A stretch of 64,000 nucleotides of DNA from positions 186,001 to 250,000 of the forward strand of contig NZ_CP157794.1 in the NCBI RefSeq assembly GCF_040111675.1. The letters run 5' to 3'. The DNA is from Salinarimonas sp. Its GTDB lineage: Bacteria > Pseudomonadota > Alphaproteobacteria > Rhizobiales > Beijerinckiaceae. Every line of letters begins with the position of its first letter. The stretch's first letter is position 1. The notes under the pieces are model-generated. The model did no database searches. It was not told the origin of the DNA and was given only the letters and a program-made list of their open reading frames with translations. The position numbers and the translations under genes were made by a program. This document shows positions 8,675 through 17,154 of this stretch, in pieces.

Positions 8675-8932
8675 TCAGGCAGCCTCCGCTCGACGAACGC
8701 GGTCCAGTCGCTCGACCACGCCGCGCCCGGTGGTCATCCCGGCGATATCGGCTTCCGTGAGGCTCGAGAGGCCGACTCCCAGCTCGCGGCAAAGGGCGGT
8801 GACCAGCATCACCAGCTTCATCGACGTGAGGCCGATCTCCTCGGTGAGGTGGGCGTCGAGGTCCAGCTCGGGGCCGACCGCCGGCATCAGTCGCGCGACG
8901 CAGGCGCGCAGCTTCGTCTCAATGTCGTCCAT
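8675..8932 (-). CDS. Acyl carrier protein
   Basis: 85 aa carrier protein. The phosphopantetheine site is Ser37 in EEIGLTSMKLVML, with Leu-Thr replacing the common Asp-Ser-Leu context. The four-helix pattern and length fit a stand-alone ACP. Its start overlaps the end of the AMP-ligase gene by 14 bp, pairing ligase and carrier. It probably carries the acyl or aminoacyl substrate activated by that ligase for the GNAT and ACAD enzymes downstream. Confidence 0.88.
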   Translation of the reverse strand: MDDIETKLRACVARLMPAVGPELDLDAHLTEEIGLTSMKLVMLVTALCRELGVGLSSLTEADIAGMTTGRGVVERLDRVRRAEAA

Positions 8933-10478
8933 GGGTCTCGTCTCCGTATGCGGCGTCGATGGCCTCGCGATGGCGTGCGAGGATGGAGGGTCGGCGGGGC
9001 TTGCCCTGGGAGGTCAAGAGCCCGTTCTCTTCCGTGAAGGGCGGCACGACGATCGCGTCGCCGATTCGGGCGCCGTGCGGGACGCGCAAGGCGCGCACGC
9101 GTCGGCGAGCCTCCTCGGGGTCGGCCCCCTCCGCGAGCGCGATCAGCGCGAGGAGGTGCGGGCGCCCGGAGCCGGCGAGGACGCATTGCGCGATTTCCGG
9201 CAGCGCGAGAGCGGCTTCCTCGATCGGTCGCCCCATAACGTTGCGGCCGTCCTCGAGCACGATCACGTCGTCGGACCGCCCCAGGATCCACAGGAAGCCG
9301 TCGGCGTCGATGCGGCCGAGATCGCCGGTGCAGACGACGTCCTCGCCGCGGAAGATGCGCTCCGACGCGCCCTCGGGCGCGAAGCGGTAGGCGGAGCCGA
9401 CGGGATGGCGGCTGCGCACGAAAACGACGCCGTTCTCGTCGATCCAGACCTCCTTTCCCCAGACCGGCCGCCCGGCGCTTCCCGGACGATGGGCGCCGGG
9501 ATGGTTCTTCGTCACGATGCAGGTCTCGTTCATGCCGTAGCCTTCGTAGATCGGCAGTCGGCAGGCCTCGTGGAGGAAGTCCAGGGTCTCGCGCCGGATG
9601 GGGGCGGATCCGGTCCAGAGGTAGCGGATGCGCGCGCCGGTGACGGTCCGCGCGGCCGTGCGGTGATCGCAGCCCGTCAGAGCGGCCTCCGCCTCGATCA
9701 GCCCGCGAAGGCTTTCGAAGAAGGCGGGGACGCCCATCACCACCGTCGGTGCGCTCTCGGCCAACGTCCCGAGCGCGAGCGTGGGCGTGGTCACGACGAG
9801 ATCGCAACCATAGAGGAGCGCCGTGTAGATCCAGTATCGCTGCTGGAGGAGGGACAGGGGCAGGAAGACGAACAGGCGGTCCGCAGGGCCGTGGTCGAAC
9901 AGAAGCTGCGTCGCGTGGATGCCGGCGCCGATCGAGGCCCGGCTCGCCGCGAGGCCCTTCGCCTCGCCGGTACTGCCGGACGTGAACTTGAGGGCGGCGT
10001 CGTCTTCCGGGCGGCGCGACGCCCACGGCGGGGCGGCGGCGCCGACCTCCTCCGTCTCCAGCGCGTGCAGGAATGCGTCCGGGTCGAGAGTGCCCTCCGC
10101 GCCCGTCGTCGCGAAAAGGGCGGCGAGCCCATAGCGCGCGGCCAGGGCCGCGGAGGCCTCGAACTTGTCGGGCTCGAAGCCCGCGACGACGGCGCCGAGG
10201 CGCAGGCACGCGAGATCGAGCACGATCCATGCGAGGCCATTCGGCGCGCAGATCCCGACGGCGTCGCCGGCGCGGACGCCGAGCCGGGCGAGCCGCGCGG
10301 CCGCGCGCCCGGCGAGCGTCGAGACCTCCGTGTGGCTGAGACGCAGGCGCGTGCCCGGACGGATCACCTCGACGAAGCGATCCCGCGCCGGCTCTAGCGC
10401 GCACAGGCGGTCCATGAGGTGCGCGGGATCGTCCGGCTGGACGAAGTCGCGCGGCATCGGTGCGGCGGTGGCGGTCAT
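8919..10478 (-). CDS. AMP-dependent synthetase/ligase (acyl- or aminoacyl-ACP ligase)
   Basis: ANL-superfamily enzyme of 519 aa from the ATG at 10478. An overlapping GTG at 10487 would add three codons, but GGAG lies at proper distance only from the ATG. Motifs: A3 KFTSGSTGEAKG, A5 IYEGYGMNE, A7 TGDLGRIDADG, A8-like ILGRSDDV. It has no fused carrier. The adjoining ACP gene overlaps its 3' end, so it most likely adenylates a small carboxylic acid and loads it onto that ACP. By analogy with the triacsin ligase the substrate could be hydrazinoacetic acid; a fatty acid cannot be excluded. Confidence 0.85.
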   Translation of the reverse strand: MTATAAPMPRDFVQPDDPAHLMDRLCALEPARDRFVEVIRPGTRLRLSHTEVSTLAGRAAARLARLGVRAGDAVGICAPNGLAWIVLDLACLRLGAVVAGFEPDKFEASAALAARYGLAALFATTGAEGTLDPDAFLHALETEEVGAAAPPWASRRPEDDAALKFTSGSTGEAKGLAASRASIGAGIHATQLLFDHGPADRLFVFLPLSLLQQRYWIYTALLYGCDLVVTTPTLALGTLAESAPTVVMGVPAFFESLRGLIEAEAALTGCDHRTAARTVTGARIRYLWTGSAPIRRETLDFLHEACRLPIYEGYGMNETCIVTKNHPGAHRPGSAGRPVWGKEVWIDENGVVFVRSRHPVGSAYRFAPEGASERIFRGEDVVCTGDLGRIDADGFLWILGRSDDVIVLEDGRNVMGRPIEEAALALPEIAQCVLAGSGRPHLLALIALAEGADPEEARRRVRALRVPHGARIGDAIVVPPFTEENGLLTSQGKPRRPSILARHREAIDAAYGDETHGRH

Positions 10479-10483
10479 CGGCG

Positions 10484-13400
10484 TCACTCCGCAGCCGTCG
10501 AGACGGGCGCCGTCTCGTTCAGGTGGGCGCCGATCGCGCGAATGCTGCCGAGGCGCAGGAAGTCGCGCATGGCGATCCGCACGCCGGTGCGGCGAGCGAT
10601 TTCCAGGATCACGCGCACGGCCGCGAGCGAGGTTCCGCCCAGCTCGCCGAAGCGGGCCTCCACGTCCTCCACCGGCGCACCGAGAACGTCGGCGAAGATC
10701 CCGGCGACGACGCGCTCCCGGTCGTCGGCCGGACCGCGGACGGCTTCTCGCCCGGTCGCGGCCTCCGGTGCGAGCGCACGGCTCGCGAGCGCCTGGCGAT
10801 CCACCTTGCCGTTGGCGCTGAGAGGAATCGCCGGAAGCGCGACGAACCGCTCCGGGACCATGTACCCCGGAAGGCGCGCCGCCACGTGCGCGCGCAGGGC
10901 TTCGGCGTCGAGCGCGGCGCCGGAAGCGGGCGAGACGTAGGCGACGAGAACGTCTCCCGAGGGGCCGCGGGCGGCGACGGCGGCCGCCTCGCGCACGTCC
11001 GGGTGCCCGCCGAGGCAGGCCTCGATCTCCTCGAGCTCCACCCGGTTCCCGTTGATCTTCACCTGAAAGTCGCTCCGGCCGAGAATCTCGATCACGCCGT
11101 CGGCGCGGTACCGCCCGAGGTCCCCGGTGGCGTAGAGGCGCTCCCCCGTCGGCGCGTGCGTGAAGAAGGCGCGCTGCGTTCGTTCCGGGTCACGCCAGTA
11201 GCCGCGCGCCAGCCCCGTTCCGGCCGCGTGGAGCTCGCCGGTGACGTCGTCGGGGCACTCGCGCAGGTATCGGTCGAGCACGTAGTAGAGATTGTTCGTC
11301 GTGGGGACGCCGTAGGGAACGAGGGTCGCCTGCGGATCCGAGTTCTCGATCGGATGCACGATGTTCCAGACCGTGGTCTCCGTCGGGCCTCCGAGCCCGT
11401 AGACGGCGAGATCCGGCCGCGCCCGCGCGAGATCCACCGTCAGCGGCACGGGGATCTTGTCGCCCGACATCATGACGAGCCTCAGGCTCGGCGGCAGGCC
11501 GGCGTCGAGCAGGAGCCGAACGATCTGCGGCACCGAGTTCCAGATCGTCACCCCGGCCGCGCGCGCCCGCTCCGCCCAGGCCTGCGGCTCGAGTATCTCG
11601 TCCGCGCGCGGCAGGACCAGCGCCGCTCCGCAGGAGAGCGCCCCGAAGATGTCGTATACGGACAGGTCGAAGTTGAAGGCCGAGATCCCGAACAGCCTGT
11701 CGGTCGGCCCAGCCTGAAAGCGCTGGTTGATGTCGTGCACGAGGTTGAGCACCGAGCAGTGGCTGATCATCACGCCCTTGGGCACGCCCGTCGATCCGGA
11801 GGTGAACAGGACGTATGCGAGATCGTCCTGGGCGCGCCGTTCGCGCCGGTTGTACGCGAAGGCGATCGGGTCGCCGCACAGGCTCGCATCGACGCCGAGG
11901 CGCGCGGTTCCCGCCAGCGCCTCCTCGGCGTGCGCGGGCAGCACCGGCTGCGCCAGCGCGAGGCGCGCTTCGCCGAGAGCGAGGAGCGCGTGGATCCTGT
12001 CGCGCGGCAGATCGGCCGCGACGGGAAGGTAGGCGCCGCCCGCCATCAGCACGCCGAGCGCGGCGGCCACCTGCTCCCAACCCTTCGTCATGACGACAGC
12101 GACGAGCTCGTCGCGCTGCAGGCCGCGCTCCGTGAGCCAGGCGGCGATCGCGGACGCGCGGGCGGCGAGCGCGCCGTAGGAGATCGTCTCTTCCGGCGCG
12201 ACGATCGCTACGGCGTCGGGACGCTCCGCCGCGAGCCGCAGGAACGCGTCCTGCACCATGCCATCCGGAATTGCATCTTCCGTCGCGTTGACGGCCGCGC
12301 GGCGGGCGCGCTGCTCCGGCGGCAGCAGGTCGGGACGGGCCTCGCTCCACCCGCCGCCGTAGGCGAGCTTGCGCAGGAAGGCGCCGAATGAGTCGGCGAA
12401 GGCGTCCGCGAAGCCCTTGGCGAAGAGTGCCTCCACCACGTCCAGCTCGATCTCGAGCCCCTGATCGGTCTCCAAGACGAAAGCGTTGAGCCAGACCTGC
12501 GGCGTCTGCGAAACGGCGTAGATGCGCCGCCCGAGCCGCGCGAGGGCGCGCCCGTCCGCTCCAGGCGCGCCGATCGCGCAGTTGAAGGTCACGGGCAGCG
12601 GCAGCGGCGCTCCGCCGGGCCTGCCGAATCCGCGCATGATCTCCAGGCCCGAGACGCTGCGATGGTCGAGCGCGGCGGCGAGCCCGCCGCGCAGGGCCGC
12701 CGCACGCGCCTCCACCGTCGCCGGCTCGTGCCGGAACGGCGCCGGGAGCGGCCGCGTGAAGACGCCGACCACCGCCTCGACCTCGGGAACCGTCGGCGGA
12801 CGATCGGCCAGGGTCACGTTGAGCGAGAAGTCCTCGCCGCCGCACCAGCACGAGAGCGTCTCGCAGAAAGCGCTCGCGAGAGCCACCGGCGCCGACAGCC
12901 CGCGATCGCGCGCCGCGGCCTGGAGGCGCGACCAGTCGCGTGGGCTCAGACGAACCAGGCGGCGCGCCGAGCGCGCTCCGCTCAGTCCGTTCGGGTCCTT
13001 TCGGGTCGGCAAGGCCGGCCCGGGCGGCAACGTCGCGGCGGCCTCGCGCCAAAAGGCGAGATCGTCGGCGTCGGGGACCTCGCGCGCGAGCGCCTCGAGG
13101 CAATCCGCGAAGCAGCTCGACGGGGCGGAGGCGAAAGCCGCCGGATCGTCGTAGGCGTCGCAGAGGTCGCGCACGAGCAGGAACATGCTCAGCCCGTCGA
13201 CGGCGAGACCGTCGTGGGAGAGATGCAGCCGCATCCGGTCCGGGCCGAGCAGGCTCAGCCGCACGGTGAGCAGCGTGGCGCTCGCGAGCGGCGCGACGCG
13301 GTGGGACAGCCGATCGCGCAGCGTGGCCAGCGCCTCCTCCCGCTCCTGCGCGCCAGCCTGGGCGAGATCGAGGACGTCGAAGTCCGGCTCGACGCCTCCC

Positions 13401-13786
13401 GGCGGCAGGAAGCGCGCGCCGTCCGCGCAAACCCGCATGCGCAGGGCATCGTGCCGGTCCACCACGGCGCGGACGGCGTCGCGCAAGCGCGCGACGTCCC
13501 AGACGCCGTCGAACTCGTGATAGACGTGCGCGGAGACGCCGCCGAGCGGCATGCCCTCCTCGCGCCCGACGAGATAGGCCGCCTGCATGGCGGAGAGGGG
13601 ATGAACCGGCGCTTCCGCGAGCGCCCGCAAATGCGCGACCAGGTCCGGCTTGCGGGCGCGCACCGCGCCGACCAGCTCCGGAGTGAGGCGTTCGCGCGAC
13701 CCCTCCAGCTTCAGGTCGTCGCCTTCCAGGCAGAGCCGCAGGCCGGCTGCGGCGAGATGGTCGAGCAGATCGGCGAGCGGAGCCAT
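10484..13786 (-). CDS. NRPS: TubC docking - heterocyclization - adenylation (Cys) - carrier
   Basis: 1100 aa. Residues 1-60 are a TubC-type N-terminal docking domain. Residues about 60-490 form a condensation-fold domain whose active site reads DGLAVDGLS (Asp192, Asp197). That is the DxxxxD signature of heterocyclization (Cy) domains rather than HHxxxDG. The A domain (about 500-1010) has FTSGSTG at 661 and FNFDLSVYDIFG. Specificity positions read D707-L708-Y711-N750-M-S-L-V-W-K, nearly the cysteine code DLYNLSLIWK. A PCP follows with Ser1053 in GGTSL. There is no TE, epimerase, methyltransferase or oxidase insertion. The expected reaction is condensation of an upstream carrier-bound acyl group with Cys and cyclodehydration to a thiazoline. 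The start overlaps the preceding carrier-protein gene by one base. Confidence 0.93.
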   Translation of the reverse strand: MAPLADLLDHLAAAGLRLCLEGDDLKLEGSRERLTPELVGAVRARKPDLVAHLRALAEAPVHPLSAMQAAYLVGREEGMPLGGVSAHVYHEFDGVWDVARLRDAVRAVVDRHDALRMRVCADGARFLPPGGVEPDFDVLDLAQAGAQEREEALATLRDRLSHRVAPLASATLLTVRLSLLGPDRMRLHLSHDGLAVDGLSMFLLVRDLCDAYDDPAAFASAPSSCFADCLEALAREVPDADDLAFWREAAATLPPGPALPTRKDPNGLSGARSARRLVRLSPRDWSRLQAAARDRGLSAPVALASAFCETLSCWCGGEDFSLNVTLADRPPTVPEVEAVVGVFTRPLPAPFRHEPATVEARAAALRGGLAAALDHRSVSGLEIMRGFGRPGGAPLPLPVTFNCAIGAPGADGRALARLGRRIYAVSQTPQVWLNAFVLETDQGLEIELDVVEALFAKGFADAFADSFGAFLRKLAYGGGWSEARPDLLPPEQRARRAAVNATEDAIPDGMVQDAFLRLAAERPDAVAIVAPEETISYGALAARASAIAAWLTERGLQRDELVAVVMTKGWEQVAAALGVLMAGGAYLPVAADLPRDRIHALLALGEARLALAQPVLPAHAEEALAGTARLGVDASLCGDPIAFAYNRRERRAQDDLAYVLFTSGSTGVPKGVMISHCSVLNLVHDINQRFQAGPTDRLFGISAFNFDLSVYDIFGALSCGAALVLPRADEILEPQAWAERARAAGVTIWNSVPQIVRLLLDAGLPPSLRLVMMSGDKIPVPLTVDLARARPDLAVYGLGGPTETTVWNIVHPIENSDPQATLVPYGVPTTNNLYYVLDRYLRECPDDVTGELHAAGTGLARGYWRDPERTQRAFFTHAPTGERLYATGDLGRYRADGVIEILGRSDFQVKINGNRVELEEIEACLGGHPDVREAAAVAARGPSGDVLVAYVSPASGAALDAEALRAHVAARLPGYMVPERFVALPAIPLSANGKVDRQALASRALAPEAATGREAVRGPADDRERVVAGIFADVLGAPVEDVEARFGELGGTSLAAVRVILEIARRTGVRIAMRDFLRLGSIRAIGAHLNETAPVSTAAE

Positions 13787-14046
13787 CACGGGCCTCCATG
13801 GACCGAGGTTTCGAGCAGGCTGTCCGACAGCGCGGCTATGCTGCGGTCGGTCATGAGGGCCTCGAAGCCCACCTTGAGCCCGAGCTCCGCGCGCAGCCGG
13901 TACTGCAGCGTGACGGCGGCGAGCGAGGTGAGCCCGAGATCGGCCACGAGCGTGGCCGAGGGCGCAGGCGGGTCCGGCAGACGCAAGACGCGGTGGAGGG
14001 CGCCGGAAAGCCACGCCTCGAGATCGGTGCGGTCGAGCGCGCTCAT
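13786..14046 (-). CDS. Stand-alone carrier protein (PCP/ACP)
   Basis: 86 aa. Phosphopantetheine attachment Ser41 in ADLGLTSLAAVTLQYRL. The helix pattern and the following GFEALMTDRSIAAL fit a peptidyl or acyl carrier. It sits between the cupin/MetRS-like gene (4-bp overlap) and the NRPS (1-bp overlap). It could therefore carry the upstream acyl partner accepted by the NRPS Cy domain, or the N-N unit. It is the second free carrier in the operon besides the ACP at 8675-8932, so two loading events are likely. Confidence 0.87.
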   Translation of the reverse strand: MSALDRTDLEAWLSGALHRVLRLPDPPAPSATLVADLGLTSLAAVTLQYRLRAELGLKVGFEALMTDRSIAALSDSLLETSVHGGP

Positions 14047-16085
14047 TCCGCAGCCTCCGGCGTCCGAGTCGCGACGGAGACGGGCGAGGCGTCCCCGATC
14101 GGCATGAAGAACGCCGCGCGTGCGAGCGCGATTGCGCTCCCGTACGGGACGAGCCGCGCTGCGTCCGGCCAGCGCGTCGCGCCCTCGAGGCCGAGCGCTT
14201 CCGCGAGCGCCGCAGAGAAGCGCGGCGCGAGGGCCGCGGCGGCGTCGGCCAGGAGACGCGCCGCGGCGAGCTGGAGCGCGACGGCGGTGCGCCAGCGGTC
14301 CGCCTGTGCGGGGCGGCCGCGCAGATGCGCCTGCGAGTCCATGTAGCGGCGGGACGTCGTCACGAGATCGTCGAGTCGGGCGCAAGCCCGGTTGAGCGAG
14401 AAGCTTCGGGCCCCGAGCAGGCGTCCGAGCGCGCGCCGGGTCTCCTCGAGGTCGCCGAGGAAGGCCGTCTGCTCGGGCGTCCAGTCGCCCGCGTCGGGCG
14501 CACGCCCATCAAAGTCCCGCTCGACGATCGCGCCCACGTCGCGCAGCCAGCTCTGCCAGCTCCCGATGAGCGTTTCCGAGACGAACCGATCGAAATCGGC
14601 GCGGCTGAAATTCGTGCGCGACACCTCCCCACGGGTGAGCGAGAGGTAGAGCCGCACGGCGTCGACGCTGCTTTCGTCGAGGATCTCCTTGCCCCAGATC
14701 GCGTGCCGCCGGCTGGTGGAGAACTTCAGGCCGTCGAGGAGGTAGAACTCGTTGTAGTGATAGTCGATGTCCGGCGTCCAATCCGGATAGGCGGCGGCGT
14801 ACAGCGCGGGATACAGGATGGCGTGGTAGAAGCTGTTGTCGTACCCGAAGAAGTGCACGATCTTCCAATCGTCCTTCGGCGCGAGCTTGTCCCAGTCGCG
14901 ACCGGCCCGTCGTCCGACGGCCTCGATGCCGTAAAGGAAGCCGTAGGCCATTTCCGGCCAGACCCAGATCACCAACCGTCCCTCTTCGTCCTGCGTGGGC
15001 GCGACGCCCCAGGCGGCGGGGTGGGTGAGAGGCACGGCCGGGGCGGCGGCGATCACCGCGTCGGTGAGAGCGCGGATCCGCGCCGGAACGCGCGCACGCG
15101 CCTGATGCGCCCGGATCGCCTCTCCGGCGCGGCCGAGATCGATCGCCGGCCGCGTGAGCGCGCCGACGCGCGGCGGCGCTTCCGAAAGGCGCGAGCGCGG
15201 CTCGTCCAGGTCGACCACGAGGTTCGGCATGCCGCACTCCTCGCAGATGTTGCCGCCGCAGCCGGAGCCGCAATGCGGGCAGCGCCCGCCGACATCGACC
15301 TCGTAGAGGTACGCGCCGGTGCCGCCGTCGAACAAGGCGGGCGTCTCGCCGACGGTGACGGCCGCATGCGTCAGGACCCGGCCGAAGAAGGCGCGCAGTC
15401 CCTCCTGGTATTCCGGAGCGGAGCGGGTCAGCGTGAACTGGTCGAGCGCGACATCCATCAGGCCGAGCGTCGCCTCGATCTCGGCGGCGTAGTGCGCGGC
15501 GACGGCCTCGGGCGTCGTCCCCTCGTCGCGGGCGCGCCCGACGACGTAGCTCTGAAAGTCGTCGCTGCCGGTGACATGGTAGGCCTCCGCACCGTTCATG
15601 CGCTGGAAGCGGGTGTAGACATCCGCCGCGAGATAAGGGCCGGAGAGGTGGCCGATATGGAGGTCGCCGTTCGGAGTCGGAGGCGTCGAGAACACGAAGA
15701 CCGGCCGCCCGCGAATCACGTCGGCGTCGCCGGCGGCCGCAGCCTCGGCGGCCTGACCCGGGTCGCGCCAGTAGAGGTCCGAGAAGACGAGCTCCTCGTC
15801 GGAATCGTTGCGCAGGACGTGACCCTCGAACGGCTCGAAGACGACCACGTCGCCGGCGTGGACGGGAACCGGCCCGTCTGCGGTCTCGACCACGCCGCGG
15901 CCCGCCAGGATGACGAAGGTCTCGGCCTCGTCGTGCCGATGCGGGCGGGTCTCGCCGCCGGGCGCGATCCGTCCCCAGGACGCGTGCGCGGCGGGAGCGT
16001 CGACGCGACCCAAGGGGCCGGCCGCAGCCATGGCGATCCCAAAGCTCGGCGCGAAGGATGCGTCTTTCAGGCGTTGAACTCTCAT
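14043..16085 (-). CDS. Cupin / methionyl-tRNA-synthetase-like fusion (hydrazine-forming enzyme)
   Basis: 680 aa. Residues 1-120 are a cupin with metal ligands His49, His51, Glu55 and His89. From about residue 130 it is a class I aminoacyl-tRNA synthetase of MetRS type: HIGH at 143-146, a four-Cys zinc knuckle (C269, C272, C276, C281 with C284 nearby), and KFSTS at 454-458 in place of KMSKS. Fusions of this architecture (Spb40 in s56-p1, Tri28 in triacsin) join N6-hydroxylysine and glycine. The MetRS-like part activates glycine and the cupin rearranges the ester to an N-N bond, giving N6-(carboxymethylamino)lysine. The gene follows the N-hydroxylase and FAD oxidase in the same order as those clusters and overlaps both neighbours by 4 bp. 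A housekeeping MetRS role is unlikely given the fusion and context. Confidence 0.93.
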   Translation of the reverse strand: MRVQRLKDASFAPSFGIAMAAAGPLGRVDAPAAHASWGRIAPGGETRPHRHDEAETFVILAGRGVVETADGPVPVHAGDVVVFEPFEGHVLRNDSDEELVFSDLYWRDPGQAAEAAAAGDADVIRGRPVFVFSTPPTPNGDLHIGHLSGPYLAADVYTRFQRMNGAEAYHVTGSDDFQSYVVGRARDEGTTPEAVAAHYAAEIEATLGLMDVALDQFTLTRSAPEYQEGLRAFFGRVLTHAAVTVGETPALFDGGTGAYLYEVDVGGRCPHCGSGCGGNICEECGMPNLVVDLDEPRSRLSEAPPRVGALTRPAIDLGRAGEAIRAHQARARVPARIRALTDAVIAAAPAVPLTHPAAWGVAPTQDEEGRLVIWVWPEMAYGFLYGIEAVGRRAGRDWDKLAPKDDWKIVHFFGYDNSFYHAILYPALYAAAYPDWTPDIDYHYNEFYLLDGLKFSTSRRHAIWGKEILDESSVDAVRLYLSLTRGEVSRTNFSRADFDRFVSETLIGSWQSWLRDVGAIVERDFDGRAPDAGDWTPEQTAFLGDLEETRRALGRLLGARSFSLNRACARLDDLVTTSRRYMDSQAHLRGRPAQADRWRTAVALQLAAARLLADAAAALAPRFSAALAEALGLEGATRWPDAARLVPYGSAIALARAAFFMPIGDASPVSVATRTPEAAE

Positions 16086-17146
16086 GCCGCGATCTCCGAA
16101 GGAAGAAGGTGGGTGAGCCGCTCGACCGCGGCCTGCGCGATCGCCGGGGCGAGGCGGTATCCGGAGCCGTTGCAGGCTCCGACGAACAGCATGCGGCCGC
16201 CGGCGCCCACCGGGGCCACGAGCGGGGCTCGATCGGGCGAGTAGGCGTCGCAGAACACCCGCCCGCCGCGAACTCGATCGACGAAGGACGGCGCAAGACC
16301 GTGGAGCAGCGCGGTCGCCTCCGCGAGGTGCGCTGGCGCGACGCCGCCGACGCAGGCGTCGGGATCGACGTCCCAATCCTCGCACGTGTAGGAGAACAGC
16401 CAGGCCCCGAGCCACGGAATCGGCAGCAGGAACGCGTCCTCCGCGATCAGCAGCTCGGCCGCGTCCTCCGCTGCGACCGGCGCCGCGACGTGGAGCGCCA
16501 CGATCCGCTTGGTGCGGACCCCGAGCGGCTCCGTCAGCGGGGCGAAGGGGGGCGAGGCAGCCCAGGGCCCGGGCGCGAGCACGGCGGCCCGCGCGAGGAG
16601 GGTGTCGCCCGTCGTGAGCCCGAAGGCGATCCCGTCGTCGCGCTCGGTGATCGTCGCGACGCCGACGCCCTCGATGCGCGCCACACGTCCGTGAAGCTCC
16701 GTGGCGAGCGTGCGGGCGAGCTGCCCGACATCGGCGTGGTTGGCCCCGTCCACGTCGAAGGCGGAGCGCTCCGGCCGGCTCGGGACGACGGGTCCGGCGT
16801 CGCGGGCCGGCCTCACTCGCGACTGCCGGGTGAAGCGCTCGAGCCAGCGTGGCTCCGCCGTCGGCGCGTGCACCCGCATGCGGACCCGGCGCCAGCGCAG
16901 CGCCGGCCGGGCGGCGGCGAAGGTCTCGTAGAAGATCTGGGACGCGTGCGCCATCTCCCGGACCACCTCGGTCCGCCCGGTCGGGAAGTGCATTCCCGCC
17001 GAGCGGGCCGAGGCGCCGAGGGCGACGAGGTCGCGATCGATTACCGTGACGCCGAGGTCGGCGGCCGCCGCGAGGCGGTGGGCGACCATCCAGCCGACGA
17101 CGCCCCCGCCGACCACGACGACGTCCGTTCGAAGCCGTTCTTGCAT
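16082..17146 (-). CDS. FAD-dependent amine oxidase (DAO family)
   Basis: 354 aa. The N-terminal Rossmann motif is VVVVGGGVVGW at residues 9-19, followed by the DAO-fold pattern. The C-terminal segment FVGACNGSGYRLAPAIAQ is the usual FAD-contacting end of glycine/D-amino-acid oxidases. In the s56-p1 and triacsin cassettes the equivalent flavoenzyme (Spb39/Tri27) oxidatively cleaves N6-(carboxymethylamino)lysine to hydrazinoacetic acid plus 2-aminoadipate 6-semialdehyde. The same place between hydroxylase and cupin/MetRS fusion supports that role here. It starts 8 bp after the N-hydroxylase stop and shares ATGA with the fusion gene. Confidence 0.88.
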   Translation of the reverse strand: MQERLRTDVVVVGGGVVGWMVAHRLAAAADLGVTVIDRDLVALGASARSAGMHFPTGRTEVVREMAHASQIFYETFAAARPALRWRRVRMRVHAPTAEPRWLERFTRQSRVRPARDAGPVVPSRPERSAFDVDGANHADVGQLARTLATELHGRVARIEGVGVATITERDDGIAFGLTTGDTLLARAAVLAPGPWAASPPFAPLTEPLGVRTKRIVALHVAAPVAAEDAAELLIAEDAFLLPIPWLGAWLFSYTCEDWDVDPDACVGGVAPAHLAEATALLHGLAPSFVDRVRGGRVFCDAYSPDRAPLVAPVGAGGRMLFVGACNGSGYRLAPAIAQAAVERLTHLLPSEIAA

Positions 17147-17154
17147 GACGAACC

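Noticed and set aside
10460..14107. Long plus-strand open frames opposite the NRPS
   Set aside because: Translations are Arg-rich and without domains, while the minus strand encodes recognisable NRPS domains.
14043..16085. Housekeeping methionyl-tRNA synthetase (metG)
   Set aside because: The N-terminal cupin fusion, the KFSTS variant, and position between the N-hydroxylase/FAD oxidase and carrier proteins fit the hydrazine-forming enzyme instead.
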